A stretch of DNA of 7,252 nt, taken from NCBI GenBank assembly GCA_007131945.1, contig SLPP01000046.1, positions 1-7,252 on the forward strand. Reading direction: 5' to 3'. The notes under the pieces are model-generated. The model saw only the letters and a list, made by a program, of their open reading frames with translations. It was not told where the DNA came from and ran no database searches. Numbering within the stretch: position 1 is the first letter of the stretch; the number at the start of each line of letters is the position of its first letter. A program made the position numbers and the translations under genes. Positions 6,310 to 7,252 of this stretch are shown here, piece after piece. This DNA is from Paracoccaceae bacterium (lineage in GTDB: Bacteria > Pseudomonadota > Alphaproteobacteria > Rhodobacterales > Rhodobacteraceae).

Positions 6310-7252
6310 TCTGGAGCCAGAGCTCCAGAAGCGCAACCTGCCAGAGTTCGGAGCCGCGCAGCCGGGTCACATGCGCCGGCGGATCGGCGAAGAGCGCGTC
6401 GAGATAGTCCTTGCGGAAGAGCCCGCGCTCGCGCGCCGCCCGGCTGGTCAGCGCGTCGCGGCACATTTCCAGATACGGGCCGTCGACATATTTCAGCGCC
6501 GGCACCGGGAAGTAGCCCTTCGGCCGGTCGATGACCTCTGACGGGATGACCTTGCGCGCGGCCTCCTTCAGCACGCCCTTGCCGCCATGCGCGAGCTTGT
6601 GGCGCGCCGGGATGCGGCCCGAGAGTTCCACCAGCTCGTGATCGAGGAACGGCACCCGCGCCTCGAGCCCCCAGGCCATGGTCATGTTGTCCACCCGCTT
6701 CACCGGGTCGTCGACCAGCATGACGTTGGTGTCGAGCCTGAGCGCCTTGTCCACCGGGTCGTCGGCGCCGGGGCGGGCGAAATGTTCCTCGACGAAGTCG
6801 CGCGAGGCGTCGCGGTCGGCGAGCCATTCCGGCGCCAGGTGCTGCGCCAGCCGGCCGTGGTCGCGGTCGAAGAAGGCATCGGCATAGGCGTCAACCGGGT
6901 CGTTGGCGTCGGCCATCGGCGGGTACCAGTGATAGCCGCCGAAGACCTCGTCCGCGCCTTGGCCCGACTGCACCACCTTGATCGTCTTCGAGACCTCGCG
7001 CGAGAGCAGGTAGAAGCCGATATTGTCGTAGCTGACCATCGGTTCGGACTGCGCGGCGATGGCGTTGGGCAGGTTCTCCCGCATCTCCTCCGACGGGATG
7101 AATATCTTGTGGTGCTTTGTGCCGTAATGCTTCGCGATCAGGTCGGAATAGACGAATTCGTCGCCCTTCTCGCCATGCGCCTCCTCGAAGCCGATGGAAT
7201 AGGTGGCAAGGCCCTTCTGCCCCTCCTCGGCCAGAAGGCCGACGATGAGCGA
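6296..7252 (-). CDS. asnO: N-acetylglutaminylglutamine amidotransferase (asparagine-synthase family), C-terminal 318 residues
   Basis: This is the synthetase half of a class-II glutamine-dependent amidotransferase of the AsnB family. The NAGGN subgroup is thought to amidate N-acetylglutaminylglutamine to the final osmolyte. The frame is open to the window edge at 7252, with first visible residues SLIVGLLAEEGQKG. In this family SLIVGLL directly follows the ATP-pyrophosphatase SGGxDS loop, so the cut falls just after that loop and the N-terminal glutaminase domain lies outside. Visible motifs, numbered from the cut, are YSIGFEE (18-24), the SGQGADEVFGGY loop (96-107), then VDNMTMAWGLEARVPFLDHELVE and KGVLKEAARKVIP. 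These match AsnB-type synthetase domains. It is identified as asnO and not plain asnB mainly by ngg and the M42 gene following it. The first Met after the cut, at 7084, is internal and is not the start. The stop is TGA at 6298-6296, inside a tandem repeat. Confidence 0.93.
   Translation of the reverse strand, partial: SLIVGLLAEEGQKGLATYSIGFEEAHGEKGDEFVYSDLIAKHYGTKHHKIFIPSEEMRENLPNAIAAQSEPMVSYDNIGFYLLSREVSKTIKVVQSGQGADEVFGGYHWYPPMADANDPVDAYADAFFDRDHGRLAQHLAPEWLADRDASRDFVEEHFARPGADDPVDKALRLDTNVMLVDDPVKRVDNMTMAWGLEARVPFLDHELVELSGRIPARHKLAHGGKGVLKEAARKVIPSEVIDRPKGYFPVPALKYVDGPYLEMCRDALTSRAARERGLFRKDYLDALFADPPAHVTRLRGSELWQVALLELWLQTQGV

Noticed and set aside
4570..6534. Plus-strand open frame of 654 codons antisense to ngg and the end of asnO
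   Set aside because: Same cause: it is a complementary-strand shadow of ngg codons, with no recognisable motif.
1..7252. Search for defence systems, CRISPR, insertion sequences, tRNA genes, phage genes or biosynthetic novelty beyond the genes listed
   Set aside because: The coding space is almost fully explained by known metabolic families, and no transposase, direct-repeat array or RNA-gene signature was seen.

Overview
The window is very GC-rich. Every gene I can support lies on the minus strand, so transcription runs from position 7252 towards position 1. Strong G/C preference at third codon positions, an LpsL-type UDP-glucuronate epimerase and a complete N-acetylglutaminylglutamine amide (NAGGN) gene trio suggest a high-GC Pseudomonadota, most likely an alphaproteobacterium. 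That placement is inferred from protein style and no marker gene is present.

The upstream block (about 7252 to 3299) is the NAGGN osmoprotectant operon. It begins with the C-terminal 318 residues of an asparagine-synthase-type amidotransferase (asnO-like; its N-terminal glutaminase half lies beyond the window edge). After a 55-bp gap carrying a small 14-bp tandem repeat comes ngg, a two-domain GNAT plus ATP-grasp enzyme. Ngg overlaps by ATGA the start of an M42-family metallopeptidase-like protein. Ngg is expected to acetylate glutamine and ligate a second glutamine, and AsnO to amidate the C-terminus. The role of the M42 protein is not established.

A 183-bp gap (3116-3298) separates the blocks. 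It has GC-rich inverted repeats but no convincing gene or clear promoter.

The downstream block (3115 to 1) makes nucleotide sugars for surface polysaccharide. Its genes are ugd (UDP-glucose to UDP-glucuronate), an LpsL/CapI-type 4-epimerase (UDP-glucuronate to UDP-galacturonate), a rfbC/rmlC homologue only 101 codons long, and the first 165 codons of rfbB/rmlB (dTDP-glucose 4,6-dehydratase), which runs off the window. Every junction in this block is a 4-bp stop/start overlap, implying a tightly coupled operon.

The most unusual feature is the rfbC homologue. It keeps the N-terminal half of the RmlC fold, including the RGLHYQ motif, then stops and overlaps rfbB directly. The C-terminal half, which holds the other catalytic residues, is absent from this locus. 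The second point of interest is the intact M42 protein in an operon that makes a capped dipeptide. I found no RNA gene, insertion sequence, CRISPR array or phage gene, and nothing that is clearly an entirely new system.
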